From the IMG/VR virus record IMGVR_UViG_3300037129_000080, positions 1 to 45,328 of that record: 45,328 nt of DNA. One strand, written 5' to 3'. Positions 29,391 to 38,837 of the stretch are shown here, piece after piece. Made by a program: the position numbers and the translations under genes. The notes beneath the pieces were generated by a model that ran no database searches, had not been told where the DNA came from, and saw only the letters and a list, made by a program, of their open reading frames with translations. This DNA is from a virus. How positions within the stretch are numbered: the first letter of the stretch is position 1; each line of letters opens with the position of its first letter.

Positions 29391-30032
29391 ATGAAGACCT
29401 GCACCAAATGCAAGACAGTCAAGTCCGAGAGCGAGTTCTTCAAGGGCCGCATGGGCAAACCGCGATCTTGGTGTAAGGCGTGCGATCAGGCTGCCAATCT
29501 GGAGTATTGCAGGGCGAACAAGAATAGGGCGAAGGTGTGGCGCACAAACCGCAGGTTGAAGAACAAGGGGAAGGCGCACGGCGTGCCCCGGAGCGACGTG
29601 CTGAAAACCTGCCCGACGTGCAAGACCGCCAAGCCGGAAATCAATTTCGGCCGCGACCGAGGCAGAGGGGACGGATTGGCTACGGAATGCAAGGCGTGCC
29701 GGCTGGCCTACAGGCTGGCAAACAAGGGCAGACTGAAGACATGGAACAGGGAACTGCGTCTCGCCAACCAGCAGAGGTACGCGCTGTATCGCACTCAACG
29801 CCGAGCCAAGCTGGCGGGCGCGCTGTCGACGCTTACCCCGGTGCAATGGGAAGCGATCCTTGAGCTTTATGGAAATTCCTGCGCCTACTGCGGGAAACCG
29901 GGCAAGATGACTGTAGATCACGTGGTGCCAGTATCTCGCGGTGGAGGGACAACTCCCGACAACGTGGTGCCGGCTTGCAAGTCGTGCAACTCATCCAAGG
30001 GCGCACGCACACCTCAAGAATGGAGAAATTGA
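29391..30032 (+). CDS. HNH endonuclease with duplicated zinc ribbons
   Basis: The 213-aa protein has two CxKCK...CKAC ribbons (about 4-31 and 69-98), a basic linker and a canonical HNH: YGNSCAYCGKPGKMTVDHVV, PDNVVPACKSCNSSKG. It sits in a 7-bp-spaced gap between head and neck genes, a usual location of homing endonucleases. There is no good ribosome site, so it may be translated by coupling to the preceding stop (3 bp away). Confidence 0.9.
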   Translation: MKTCTKCKTVKSESEFFKGRMGKPRSWCKACDQAANLEYCRANKNRAKVWRTNRRLKNKGKAHGVPRSDVLKTCPTCKTAKPEINFGRDRGRGDGLATECKACRLAYRLANKGRLKTWNRELRLANQQRYALYRTQRRAKLAGALSTLTPVQWEAILELYGNSCAYCGKPGKMTVDHVVPVSRGGGTTPDNVVPACKSCNSSKGARTPQEWRN

Positions 30033-30035
30033 CAC

Positions 30036-30881
30036 ATGGCGTTACTTGTATGGAATATGACTACCAGCCCCGTCAACGTGATCGGACAGCGCACGATTAC
30101 CCTTCCTGCCAGCGCAAGCGGAGGCACACGAGGCCCGGCCGTGAACGCCACCAGTGAGTTCAAGGGGCTCACCCTGGCTCAGTACCAGGCCATCGAAGTC
30201 CTGCGCGTGGCGACTACGATCCAACTCGCGTGGACGGGCGATCCTGAATACGCGTGCGTGGGTATGACCGTGGCCGCGCCCGGCGTGACTCTGACCGTTC
30301 AGCCGACGGCGGCCACTGTGACGGGTATCGTTGAGGGTGGCTCGGCCAGCTTCACCGGCCCGGCCGCTGCTGACCTCGTGTCGGTCGTCAACGCAGTCCT
30401 CCCCTCAAACGTCGCGCTGACGCTCATCGCGAACAGCATCGACTACGCGCGCAAGCTCCAGGTCCGCATCGTTACCGGCTCCACGGCTGGCACGCTGACT
30501 CTCGTGGGCGTTGGCGTGAACGGCGAGGCCGTGACCCAGGCCATCGACATTTCTACGGCGGGCGGCACTCGCACCGTCGTGACCACGAAGGCCTACCGGA
30601 CGCTTACGAGCGCCACCGTCTCGGGCGGCAGCGGCTTCGCGGGAACGGTCGGCATCGGGCTCGGGCTCGGCCTCGCCCTTCCCACTTGCCAGGCAAGTGT
30701 CACGGCCTTCTCGGTGTTCGGGGAGAACTGCGACAAGCTCAACACCGCAGTCGGGACCGTGGACGCCACGGCCTACACGGTCGAGCCCACGACGCCGGCC
30801 AACGGCACGCACAGCTACGCGTGGAACTACAAGTACACGCTCACCCCCGTGTCCCCCACCCACATCCACGCTCTCGCCTAA
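30036..30881 (+). CDS. Beta-rich virion structural protein
   Basis: A 281-aa protein, Thr/Val/Ala/Gly-rich, with repeated beta patterns (VTLTVQPTAATVTGIVEGG, GTLTLVGVGVNGEAVTQAI, GSGFAGTVGIGLGLGLAL). It resembles virion surface or neck-fibre proteins. The C-terminal HSYAWNYKYTLTPVSPTH could be an attachment domain. TGGAGAAATT precedes the start. Confidence 0.6.
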   Translation: MALLVWNMTTSPVNVIGQRTITLPASASGGTRGPAVNATSEFKGLTLAQYQAIEVLRVATTIQLAWTGDPEYACVGMTVAAPGVTLTVQPTAATVTGIVEGGSASFTGPAAADLVSVVNAVLPSNVALTLIANSIDYARKLQVRIVTGSTAGTLTLVGVGVNGEAVTQAIDISTAGGTRTVVTTKAYRTLTSATVSGGSGFAGTVGIGLGLGLALPTCQASVTAFSVFGENCDKLNTAVGTVDATAYTVEPTTPANGTHSYAWNYKYTLTPVSPTHIHALA

Positions 30882-30893
30882 CGGAGACTCACC

Positions 30894-31133
30894 ATGGCCA
30901 TCAAGACAACGACCTTCATCATCGAGAACCTCGGCCAGGGTGCCTTCCGCACCCGCGAGCGCAACGAAATGGTGGTGTGGCAGCGGTACGTCTTCACGGA
31001 CGCCACGCGACCAACACCGACAGAAGCCACGTTCCCGGCCGGGTTCGGTATTTGGAACTCGTCAGACAACGCCATGAACTGGAGTGGCGGGGATGACGGC
31101 AATTGGTACGATGCGCTAGGCGTAATCACCTAA
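30894..31133 (+). CDS. Small virion-associated protein
   Basis: A 79-aa protein rich in Thr/Asn/Trp (FGIWNSSDNAMNWSGGDDGNW), probably a small beta domain. CGGAGACTCACC is the ribosome site. Located with neck genes; function unknown. Confidence 0.5.
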   Translation: MAIKTTTFIIENLGQGAFRTRERNEMVVWQRYVFTDATRPTPTEATFPAGFGIWNSSDNAMNWSGGDDGNWYDALGVIT

Positions 31134-31144
31134 CCCGGTGAGGG

Positions 31145-31750
31145 ATGCCCAACGACCGGACGCGCTCGGGCTCGCCTGCGGCCGATAGGCCGGTGCAGAC
31201 GAACCAGGTGCGTCCGCTCCGCGCGAATGAGGTAGGCAACACTCTGGCGGATCGGCTGTCTCCCATGGCAGACCGAGTCCGCCAGCTCAACACCAAGCTG
31301 GGAGTGCGTCGGTATCGAGTGTTCTTGGTGCACGCGGTTTGGTCCGGGCCCGTGGTCGGCTCGGGCGTGCCACAGGAAGTGAGCCGGCGGGAAATTCTGC
31401 CTACCCCAAAGATTCGAGACATGTCGAGCACACTCGGCGTGCTCCGCTCGTTCGGACTCACCGAGGAGGGCGGGATCACCATCGACGAGATTTCGGCCAG
31501 CTTCACCGAGGACGATTTGACGGGGAAGACGCCCGACCTTGTGGATTCGACCCTGCCCCGCACGGGGATTGCGAACGGACAGTTCTTCTGGGAAGTGGTC
31601 GAGGTGCGAAACAGCTACCCTCGGCCAGTCCCGCGCCGGTACACCGTCGAGGGCGTGCCCATGCGCAAGACCGTGCATTGGACGGTCAACCTCACCAAGC
31701 AGTCCGGGGACAGGGCCAGGGGACAGACGTTCAACCGGACGGTGTCCTGA
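31145..31750 (+). CDS. Putative neck / head-closure protein
   Basis: A 201-aa protein with a disordered basic N-terminus (about 1-45) and a compact second part (YRVFLVHAVWSGPVVGSG, GGITIDEISASFTEDDLTG). It overlaps the next gene by one base. Position between adaptor and tail-completion genes suggests a head-closure role. Confidence 0.5.
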   Translation: MPNDRTRSGSPAADRPVQTNQVRPLRANEVGNTLADRLSPMADRVRQLNTKLGVRRYRVFLVHAVWSGPVVGSGVPQEVSRREILPTPKIRDMSSTLGVLRSFGLTEEGGITIDEISASFTEDDLTGKTPDLVDSTLPRTGIANGQFFWEVVEVRNSYPRPVPRRYTVEGVPMRKTVHWTVNLTKQSGDRARGQTFNRTVS

Positions 31751-32226
31751 TGGGCACCTACAAGGTCAACATCGCCAGCCTCACCGAATGGGCCGGGAAG
31801 CTCGTGGGCGGGCGCAAGGCCGCTGTTATCTCGGCCATTCGTCGAACGGTCTATGTGGCCGGGCAGCAGATTGTTCAAGAAGAGATCGACAACACCAAGC
31901 CCTACAAGCCCGTCGACCGCGGTGACTACCGAAGGGGTTGGAAGTACGCAGAGCTTCCGGATGGGGCTCGCCTCTACAACGCCACTGCCCAAGCTTCTGT
32001 CATCGAGCGCGGACGCAGGCCCGGCACCATGCCGCCTATCACGGCCCTTGCGAGGTGGGCAGGTCGGAAGTTCGGAGCCGACGAACATTCGGCCATGGGT
32101 ATCGCCTGGGCCATCGCCTTGAAGCAACTCTTCCAGGGGACGCCGGGGATGTTTGTGCTCAAGCGGACGAAGGACAGGCTCGTTCCCCTCGTGTTCAAGA
32201 ACGTCAACCGAGCGATGGGCGGATGA
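31750..32226 (+). CDS. HK97 gp10-like tail-completion protein
   Basis: The 158-aa protein has the gp10-type arrangement: an N-terminal helix that includes LTEWAGKLVGGRKAAVIS, KPYKPVDRGDYRRGW, a YNATAQASVIERGRRPG strand-turn and a final FVLKRTKDRLVP segment. These proteins seal the neck or tail end. TGATG couples it to the preceding gene. Confidence 0.7.
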   Translation: MGTYKVNIASLTEWAGKLVGGRKAAVISAIRRTVYVAGQQIVQEEIDNTKPYKPVDRGDYRRGWKYAELPDGARLYNATAQASVIERGRRPGTMPPITALARWAGRKFGADEHSAMGIAWAIALKQLFQGTPGMFVLKRTKDRLVPLVFKNVNRAMGG

Positions 32227-32864
32227 TGCTGGACAAGGGAAGCTTCTCGCGCAAGGCCACCCAGAGCGTCCGCAACGCCATGGCGTCGGCCCTGGCTGGA
32301 TACGTGGCGGGGCTGTCTTGGGATCTGGACGACGGCACCACGGTGAAGTTTGCCCAGGTGTTCGACCGCTGGCCGCACTACCTGCAACGGACGGTCGACC
32401 CCTCGGCCTGCGTCCTGCCGGGCTCGTGGAAGTACGGCGACGCCTTGCTGACCCCAACCCTACTCGAAGACACCTGGGAGCCCAAGGGCGGCGATGGGTG
32501 GGGGCTCTACAAGACCGCAGAGGCCGAGATGGAGCTTGAGCTGTCGTTCAGGGCTACCACCGCAGAGGAGCGCGACCAACTCATCCTCGGATTGGAAGAA
32601 GCATTTCAAGACCCGAACGTGCTCATGAGCCAGCAAGGCGCGGCCAATCGGATCGTTCTGCCACTGCCGACCTACTACGGGCTCTCGGCTCGCTATTCCC
32701 TATTGAGCGGACGCCTGATAGATTCGGAAGAGCAGGCGATGCGCGAACAGCGAGACGCGATACTCACGATTTCGGCCCAGGCCTCCAAGGTGAAGCTTGC
32801 GCCGGTCCACCCCATGTGCCTCACCATTCGCAAGCTTTCCATCGACGAGACGCCAATCACATAG
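32223..32864 (+). CDS. Putative tail-terminator protein
   Basis: A 213-aa protein, coupled by ATGA overlap. Helix-strand pattern (VKFAQVFDRWPHYLQRTV, MELELSFRATTAEERDQL) fits tail-terminator proteins that cap the tube. It precedes the sheath gene by 9 bp. Assignment rests mainly on order. Confidence 0.5.
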   Translation: MMLDKGSFSRKATQSVRNAMASALAGYVAGLSWDLDDGTTVKFAQVFDRWPHYLQRTVDPSACVLPGSWKYGDALLTPTLLEDTWEPKGGDGWGLYKTAEAEMELELSFRATTAEERDQLILGLEEAFQDPNVLMSQQGAANRIVLPLPTYYGLSARYSLLSGRLIDSEEQAMREQRDAILTISAQASKVKLAPVHPMCLTIRKLSIDETPIT

Positions 32865-32873
32865 GAGCCATCC

Positions 32874-34709
32874 ATGTTTCAGCTACGCGTAACCGACATG
32901 CCAAGCGTTCAGAAGCTCCTGGAGCTTGAGCGTACCGTCACGGTGGACAGCGCCGGCAATGCCGTTCCCGCTCAAGCCAAGGCGGGCAAGGCGGGCCTGG
33001 TGGCCGAATTCGTCCAAGGCCCCTTCCTGCCGACCGTCGTGGAGACTCCGGGGGACATCTCGACCCTCTACATGAACGACCCGACGAAGTTCACCCTCAT
33101 CAGCCAGGGCAGCTTCGACCCCGCCGCCGACGACCAGAACGGCTCGGGCGTGGCCTTCGACGGCAACGGCTGGGCGGAGTTGAAGGGCAAGACCTTCTCG
33201 GGCCTTTGCATTCGCCGAGTGGACACCGACATGGTGGTTGCCGATTCGAGCATCGTCAAGGCGTTCGTATCCTTCACGATCACGGTCAACGCGGCCGACA
33301 TCACCGCGGGCGTGACCAACAAGGACATCATCATTCCGGCCGGCACGCGATTCGCCGATCAGGCCATCGCGACCGCTACCACAATCATCGCGACTTCGCA
33401 GGCCGTTCGCATTCCGGCTGGGACGACGTGCGCTGGCACACTCACCCTCGCGATCAACTTCACGCAGGACCCTGCCACGGGCATCCTGACCTACGTCACG
33501 ACCGGCGCCACCATGGGCGTGACGGCGTTTTTCGTGAAGGCTCGCAAGGCCACTACGGCGGGTGCGAACCTCATCGACACCTTGGTTGATGGCATCGTCG
33601 GAAGCAACCCGCTCCCAGGTGTGAACGCCGGCACTGTCATCTCTGGCACCCCATCGACGATCAGCGTTTCGGCCGCTGCCACGGACACTTACTGCCCGGC
33701 CGGCGGAGGCGCCCAACCCACGACCCTCGCTGACTGCCTTGCGGCCAACTACGACGCGGCCATTCTGTCCATGCAGCCTGGGATCGACTCGACGAACGAC
33801 ATCCTCGCGATTTGGTCGGGCCGCAACTACAAGATGTCCAGCATCACCCCCACGCACATGCGCGCGAGCCTCTGGACGAACGCCAAGGACTCCAGCGCCA
33901 TCGGCCGCGGGCGAGTTGCTTGCGTGACCGGACTTCCGGCCAAGACGACTTCGGCAACGGATAGACTCGCGGCCATGACCGCCTACAAGGCGCAGGTTCG
34001 CACCACTGACACCGTCACTGGCGCAGACGCTGACCGCTACTGGGCTTCCGGCCCCTACGTCCAGGTGTTCTCCTCGGAACTCAACCGGGACATCACCATC
34101 AGCAATTGCGGCTCGCGCGCGGCCATGAAGGTCAACCTCTTCAACGATGGCCGCTCGGAATTCCTGACCTCGGTCGGCAATCCCTACAACGCCACCATTC
34201 AGAACGTGGACGCACAAGAGCCCGCCTTCGCGCAGACCCCGGCCGTCGAGGCGGAGTACATCGCGCTCAAGGCCGACAGCATCTCGTGGTTCACGAAAGA
34301 CCGAGCCGCGGGCTGGTGGTACTACTCGGGCCTCACTGGCGCCGACCCCACGAGCATCTACGCCAACCGCATCGACGACAACCGTCGTTCGTTCGCGGAT
34401 GAAGTCCAGGACGTGATCGCAGGGCTGGCTGCCGCCTACTCGAAGCTCCCCGGCACGACAGAGCGCCAGGACGCTTTCACGGGCGACATGAAGGCCTACT
34501 GCGACCAACTCGTGAACCCAGCCCCTGGCATCGCGGCCCGTGCGGCTGCATACCAGGTGCTCGACGGCGCGGCAGCTGGCAACACGCAGACGCTCAACGC
34601 TCAAGGCATCTTCTTCTTCCAGGTTTCGATCCAGATGTTCGGATCGATGAAGACCATCGTCATCAGGTCGGCCATCGGGCCAAACGTCGTCATCACCCAG
34701 GTGGCGTAA
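32874..34709 (+). CDS. Contractile tail sheath protein
   Basis: The 611-aa protein has a sheath layout: an N-terminal arm (LRVTDMPSVQKLLELERTV), an inserted beta-rich domain (about 95-270, VSFTITVNAADITAGVTN, GVTAFFVKARKATTAGANL), a catalytic-looking but structural core and a C-terminal part with AIGPNVVITQV. It is followed by a tube gene of usual size, so the tail is contractile. TAGGAGCC precedes ATG. Confidence 0.82.
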   Translation: MFQLRVTDMPSVQKLLELERTVTVDSAGNAVPAQAKAGKAGLVAEFVQGPFLPTVVETPGDISTLYMNDPTKFTLISQGSFDPAADDQNGSGVAFDGNGWAELKGKTFSGLCIRRVDTDMVVADSSIVKAFVSFTITVNAADITAGVTNKDIIIPAGTRFADQAIATATTIIATSQAVRIPAGTTCAGTLTLAINFTQDPATGILTYVTTGATMGVTAFFVKARKATTAGANLIDTLVDGIVGSNPLPGVNAGTVISGTPSTISVSAAATDTYCPAGGGAQPTTLADCLAANYDAAILSMQPGIDSTNDILAIWSGRNYKMSSITPTHMRASLWTNAKDSSAIGRGRVACVTGLPAKTTSATDRLAAMTAYKAQVRTTDTVTGADADRYWASGPYVQVFSSELNRDITISNCGSRAAMKVNLFNDGRSEFLTSVGNPYNATIQNVDAQEPAFAQTPAVEAEYIALKADSISWFTKDRAAGWWYYSGLTGADPTSIYANRIDDNRRSFADEVQDVIAGLAAAYSKLPGTTERQDAFTGDMKAYCDQLVNPAPGIAARAAAYQVLDGAAAGNTQTLNAQGIFFFQVSIQMFGSMKTIVIRSAIGPNVVITQVA

Positions 34710-34721
34710 GGAGACTCTCCC

Positions 34722-35162
34722 ATGGCCGACTTCCGAATTTTAGGCAACGAAATCACCCTCCGCGTGACGAGCGGAGGCGTTCTCCTTTCCGAGATCACCA
34801 CGATCAAGGACTTGACCTGGAAGCTGGGCGTGAAGCTCATTTCCGAAGGGTACTTGGGCGAGGTCGCCAACCGGCAGCGGGAAATCTTCGAGGAGTGCTC
34901 GGGCTCGTTCAACATCGTCCCCGAGAACGTCGGTCCATTCCAGCTGCAAAACAGCATCTACACCCGCGCCCTCCAGGCCGGCCCCAACGATGTCCAGATC
35001 AACCTGGGCGTGAGGCTGGCCTTCCCGTCGGGGAACATCTTCCGCATCACGTTCCCGGACACCCACTACGAAACGCTCGGGGACTTCAATGCCTCCGGTC
35101 GTGACAGCTTTGCCACCATGGCGTTTGCCTGGAAGGCCACCAAGTACATTCCCAGCTTCTAA
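34722..35162 (+). CDS. Tail tube protein
   Basis: The 146-aa beta-rich protein directly follows the sheath gene, as tube proteins do. Segments DLTWKLGVKLISEGYLGEVA, EECSGSFNIVP and TFPDTHYETLGDFNASGRDS fit the tube barrel. AAGGAGACTC precedes the ATG. Confidence 0.8.
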   Translation: MADFRILGNEITLRVTSGGVLLSEITTIKDLTWKLGVKLISEGYLGEVANRQREIFEECSGSFNIVPENVGPFQLQNSIYTRALQAGPNDVQINLGVRLAFPSGNIFRITFPDTHYETLGDFNASGRDSFATMAFAWKATKYIPSF

Positions 35163-35186
35163 GCCGGGACCACGGAGGGACTGAGA

Positions 35187-35582
35187 ATGGCCGACATGAA
35201 CCTTGCGAATCCAGGCAGCATCGAGCAAACGCTGCTGTCAACAATCCCGACTCATACCTACACGATCCCGGAATCGCTTCGTCGCTTTCCTGGCGATCCG
35301 GCTGTGGTGGTTCTGCGGGAGCTGACCTTTGCCGAGGATTTGCAGGCTCAAGACGCCGCGGCCACGCGCAAGCGCCCCTATCCCTATGAAGCCCTCATGC
35401 GCTCCATCGTCCAGGCCGACGGCAGCGCTATCGACTGGAAAGACGACGGCAAGGAGCGATTCTTCTCCGGACTCTCGACGGGCGTGCGCAACAGCCTTCT
35501 CGTGGCGTTCAACAAGTTCGCCAACCCCTCGGACAAGGAGCTTGAGGATTTTTTAGCCAGCGAGAAGACCACCGTCGGCTAA
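35187..35582 (+). CDS. Tail assembly chaperone, short form (G-like)
   Basis: A 131-aa protein with a ribosome site (GGAGGGACTG). The core TYTIPESLRRFPGDPAVVVLRELTF and a helical C-terminus match tail-assembly chaperones that bind the tape measure. Its 3' end carries a T TTT TTA slippery heptamer, so part of translation should continue as the longer product. Confidence 0.8.
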   Translation: MADMNLANPGSIEQTLLSTIPTHTYTIPESLRRFPGDPAVVVLRELTFAEDLQAQDAAATRKRPYPYEALMRSIVQADGSAIDWKDDGKERFFSGLSTGVRNSLLVAFNKFANPSDKELEDFLASEKTTVG

Positions 35583-35746
35583 GGCAGCGCAAGCAGAACA
35601 CCTGGGACAACATCGCGTTCATCGCGAGATACGGACACCAGCAACTCTCGGAGATCGGAAAGCTAACAGCGACACAGGCGGAGGAATTCGCGGCGGCACT
35701 CGGCCGATGGATTGAAAGAGAAGACAAGGCAGGCAAGATCGGATGA
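35187..35746 (+). CDS. Tail assembly chaperone, -1 frameshift form (GT-like)
   Basis: After T TTT TTA at 35549-35555, a shift of one base back gives an open frame from 35555 through to TGA at 35744-35746, overlapping the tape-measure ATG. The added 63 residues include WDNIAFIARYGHQQLSEIG and a helical end of the kind found in T-domains. Total about 186 aa. This is the usual G/GT mechanism. Confidence 0.82.
35549..35555 (+). promoter_or_regulatory. Slippery heptamer for -1 frameshift
   Basis: The frame reads GAT TTT TTA; the heptamer T TTT TTA lets both tRNAs re-pair one base back. The downstream -1 frame has no stop until the tape-measure start, which supports real use. Confidence 0.82.
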
Positions 35747-37581
35747 GCGAGAATTCTACACACGTCGAGGGTCTAGAGTTCCACGCCACCGACGTCAACG
35801 CCTCCGCCGTTGCTGACAAGATTGGCGCCGCCTTCCATCGCCTGCACCACACCGCAGAGCTTGCGAAGGAGAAGGTCGGCGAGTTCGCCCACCACGCGGC
35901 CATGGGCGCGCTCGCGTCCGTGGGGCTTGGGCTGGGACTCCATTCCATTTTCGAGAAGGCCACCGAGGCCAACATGGAAATGGCCCGGATCACCCGAAAC
36001 GTGGCCGGTGCTCAGTTTGCGTTCCAAGGTTGGAAGCCGGGAATCTCGGCCGTCGACCGGATGACCTACTCCATGAGGCAGGGGGCCGAGGTTGCTCACG
36101 AGCTTCACGAACAGGGCCTCAAGCTTCGCCAGCCTATCGAGGCCATGAGCGCCATCTACAGCGGCACGGCGGCTCTCGGCTTTTCCAAGCTCGGGATGAA
36201 CCAGAAGGAAGTTCTCGACCTCACCGAGAAGATGGCAGCGGCGGCCAAGGTCTACGGCATTTCTGGCGAAGAAGCGGTTTCCAAGGTCACCCGCGCACTC
36301 ATTCGCGGCAAGGTGTCAGAACGCGACGTTAGCGGCTTTGCAATCCAGATGCGCGAGTGGCTCGGGCAGGGAGACGGCCCGGTCAAGAAGGGGCAGAAGC
36401 TCAAGCCCGAAGAGATCATGAAGCGGATCGAGAACGGCATGAAGGGCATGGTCCCGGCCGCTCAAGCGCTCGGCCAAGGCATGGCCGGATCTATGTTTGA
36501 AGCCAAGATGATGGTCGACGAAATGCTCCGCGACCTTTCCGGCCCGCTGTTCAAAGAGCAGTCCGCCTCTCTTGCCGAGTGGGTCCAGAAACTCCGCGCG
36601 GTCAAGGAAGACGGAAAGAGCATCCTCGAAACCTACGGGGAGAAAATCGCGAGCGCATTCCGCACAATCAAAGACACCACCGTCTACATCGTGAGCCACT
36701 GGAAGATCCTTCTTGGGATGTTCGCCGCGTCCAAGCTCGCCAACACCTTCGCTGGCATGGCGGCCAAGGGTGGGGCTGTCGCTGGGCACGGGGTCGCTGG
36801 CGCGCTCGGCGCCGTCGGGGCGATGAACGTCACGGCCTCGGTGGTAAACGTCAACGGCGCAGCGGTTGGGGCGGCAGTGGGTGCAGCCATGCAACCCGCA
36901 ACTGCTTCGCTCGGTGGAAAGCTCGCAGGACTCGCCAGCAAGACGTTCATGGCAGCGGAGGCGCTCGGCGGGCTCTACGTCGCGGCCGAGGGCCTGGCCA
37001 CATGGATCGACGCCAAGCAGACGGAGAGTCTTTCCAAGGGGCGAAACGCGGCGGCGCTTCTCACCGCGACCCACAGCTTCGAGCGTTCGATCAAGTCTTT
37101 GCAGAGCGGACACGGGACGGAGGGCAGGGCGACAGCTACGGCCAGCATGCGGAACGCTTTCTCAGCCATGGGCATGAAGCAGGGCCAGCGATTCACCGCC
37201 GAGGGCGTGGGTGGCATGCTCGCCGCCCTGCCCAAAGAGACAGCCTTGGCTCTGGTGAACCAGATGAGTTACCTCATGCCTCAGATGGTCCACAAGACCA
37301 CCGAGGGCGGACTGGCCACCGCGCCCACCGAGATCGGAAGAGAGATCGCCGCAGCCATGAACGAGTATTCCCAAGCCCTCTTTGCCGGCGAAAAGGAATT
37401 CGATCCCAACAAGCGCAAGGTGCCCAAGGGCGCCGGGGACATTCACATCGGGAGCCTCACCATCACCCAGGACTTCAAAGAGGCCGACCCTGATCGCGTC
37501 TTCCACAAGGTCACGAATGAGATCGCCGGCCTGGCCAGCTCCCCTGGAACGAGCAGGTTGCACGTGAGGGGGGGCATCTGA
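35743..37581 (+). CDS. Tape measure protein
   Basis: A 612-aa protein with a helical N-terminal half (HHTAELAKEKVGEFAHHAAM...), a hydrophobic Gly/Ala-rich middle (about 320-425) and a charged C-terminus. It follows the frameshift chaperones, which is diagnostic. At about 0.15 nm per residue it predicts a short tail of around 90 nm. It sets tail length and may enter the host membrane. ATG overlaps the chaperone stop. Confidence 0.85.
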   Translation: MSENSTHVEGLEFHATDVNASAVADKIGAAFHRLHHTAELAKEKVGEFAHHAAMGALASVGLGLGLHSIFEKATEANMEMARITRNVAGAQFAFQGWKPGISAVDRMTYSMRQGAEVAHELHEQGLKLRQPIEAMSAIYSGTAALGFSKLGMNQKEVLDLTEKMAAAAKVYGISGEEAVSKVTRALIRGKVSERDVSGFAIQMREWLGQGDGPVKKGQKLKPEEIMKRIENGMKGMVPAAQALGQGMAGSMFEAKMMVDEMLRDLSGPLFKEQSASLAEWVQKLRAVKEDGKSILETYGEKIASAFRTIKDTTVYIVSHWKILLGMFAASKLANTFAGMAAKGGAVAGHGVAGALGAVGAMNVTASVVNVNGAAVGAAVGAAMQPATASLGGKLAGLASKTFMAAEALGGLYVAAEGLATWIDAKQTESLSKGRNAAALLTATHSFERSIKSLQSGHGTEGRATATASMRNAFSAMGMKQGQRFTAEGVGGMLAALPKETALALVNQMSYLMPQMVHKTTEGGLATAPTEIGREIAAAMNEYSQALFAGEKEFDPNKRKVPKGAGDIHIGSLTITQDFKEADPDRVFHKVTNEIAGLASSPGTSRLHVRGGI

Positions 37582-38831
37582 TGGCGGACTCACAGGCCAC
37601 GAGCTTTGACATTGCCATCCTCGACGGTTCGCTCAAGGGCACGACCATCTCGCTCGTCGGGACCATGCTGCCGTTCCGCGGTGTCTCGTTCCCCACGAAG
37701 CAGCGGAGCAAGACGACCTACTACCCCGGCAACCCCGTGGGCTCGCAGCAGGTTTTCGGAGCCACGAAGGACGACACCACGATCACGGGCGTCTGGTACG
37801 ACATGGCGCTCGGGCCGGGGAACGCCCGCGCTCTCGTTCGCCAGATTGAATTCGTGGTCGAGCACGGCCTGCCCGTCGAGGTCACGTGGGGAGGCGGCGC
37901 GGTCGGGAATTTTGACGACGTTGGGATCACCCGCCGGGGAATCATCAAGAGCATCGACCCGAAGTTCGAGACGACTCAGATCGTTGAGTGGACCATCGTC
38001 TTCGAGTGGAAGGGCGAAGCGCTCCAAACCACGGCCCCCACCTTCGCGGCCGGCCCATCCGCAGTCGCTGGCAAGGCGGACGAGTTCAACTTCCTGTCGG
38101 ACAGCCTCCAGGAAACCGGGGACGGGATCACGAGCTGGCGCGAGGACGCATCTCGCTACGTATCCGCCGGAGTCGGTGCCATCGCTTTCGTGAACAGCGC
38201 CCTCGACGATGCCCAGAATTCCTTCGCCAACGCAATGACCGAGCTGGACTACGCCACGGCCCTTGTCCAGGAAGGCGCCGATTTGCCGGCTAGCATCATG
38301 GAGCGCGTGCGCGGGGCATGCGCTCGCGTGGTCGGCTCTTGCCAGAATGTACGGGCGGCCTACGATGCGGTCGCAGGCCTTCGGCCGCTTGTCGAGGGGC
38401 TCGCGGGCAAGGACTGGACTGACGCGGCGCTGTTCGGCGCACAGCAAGCCAAGGAAGCCAAGCTGGCACTGTTCCCTACAGATGACCCGCTTTCCCAGAT
38501 GGACGGCATGGGCCAGCAATTCGCGATCATGCAGTCGACCGACGCACAGGCGGAGGCGTGCGCCCAGCAAGCGGCAAGCCTGGCTGCGCAGATTCACCCC
38601 ATCGTCATTGCGGAAGAACGCCCGCCGGCCGGGTCGGACCTTCGGGACTTGGCGGTCAAATACTACGGAGATGCGAATTTGTGGTATTGTATAGCAGACT
38701 TCAACGACATGGATAGCTCATTGGTGCGAGACACGCCGACTGGCCCCAGCGACGACAATGTACCTCCGATCTTGATCCCTGACGCGACCGCGTATGCAGC
38801 GATGATGTCAACCTTATGGGGCGGCACATAA
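37581..38831 (+). CDS. LysM-like baseplate protein
   Basis: The 416-aa protein starts with a region typical of baseplate proteins (PFRGVSFPTKQRSKTTYYPG, then GATKDDTTITGVWYDM). A helical middle follows, and it ends with a LysM-like motif (LRDLAVKYYGDANLWYCIAD). It should link tape measure and hub and perhaps touch peptidoglycan. The last 60 codons are clearly AT-richer, suggesting that this end came with the homing endonuclease that follows 6 bp later. Confidence 0.75.
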   Translation: MADSQATSFDIAILDGSLKGTTISLVGTMLPFRGVSFPTKQRSKTTYYPGNPVGSQQVFGATKDDTTITGVWYDMALGPGNARALVRQIEFVVEHGLPVEVTWGGGAVGNFDDVGITRRGIIKSIDPKFETTQIVEWTIVFEWKGEALQTTAPTFAAGPSAVAGKADEFNFLSDSLQETGDGITSWREDASRYVSAGVGAIAFVNSALDDAQNSFANAMTELDYATALVQEGADLPASIMERVRGACARVVGSCQNVRAAYDAVAGLRPLVEGLAGKDWTDAALFGAQQAKEAKLALFPTDDPLSQMDGMGQQFAIMQSTDAQAEACAQQAASLAAQIHPIVIAEERPPAGSDLRDLAVKYYGDANLWYCIADFNDMDSSLVRDTPTGPSDDNVPPILIPDATAYAAMMSTLWGGT

Positions 38832-38837
38832 AGGCAC

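Noticed and set aside
32883-34604. Minus-strand frame of 573 aa
   Set aside because: Antisense to the sheath gene; open because of GC-rich third positions.
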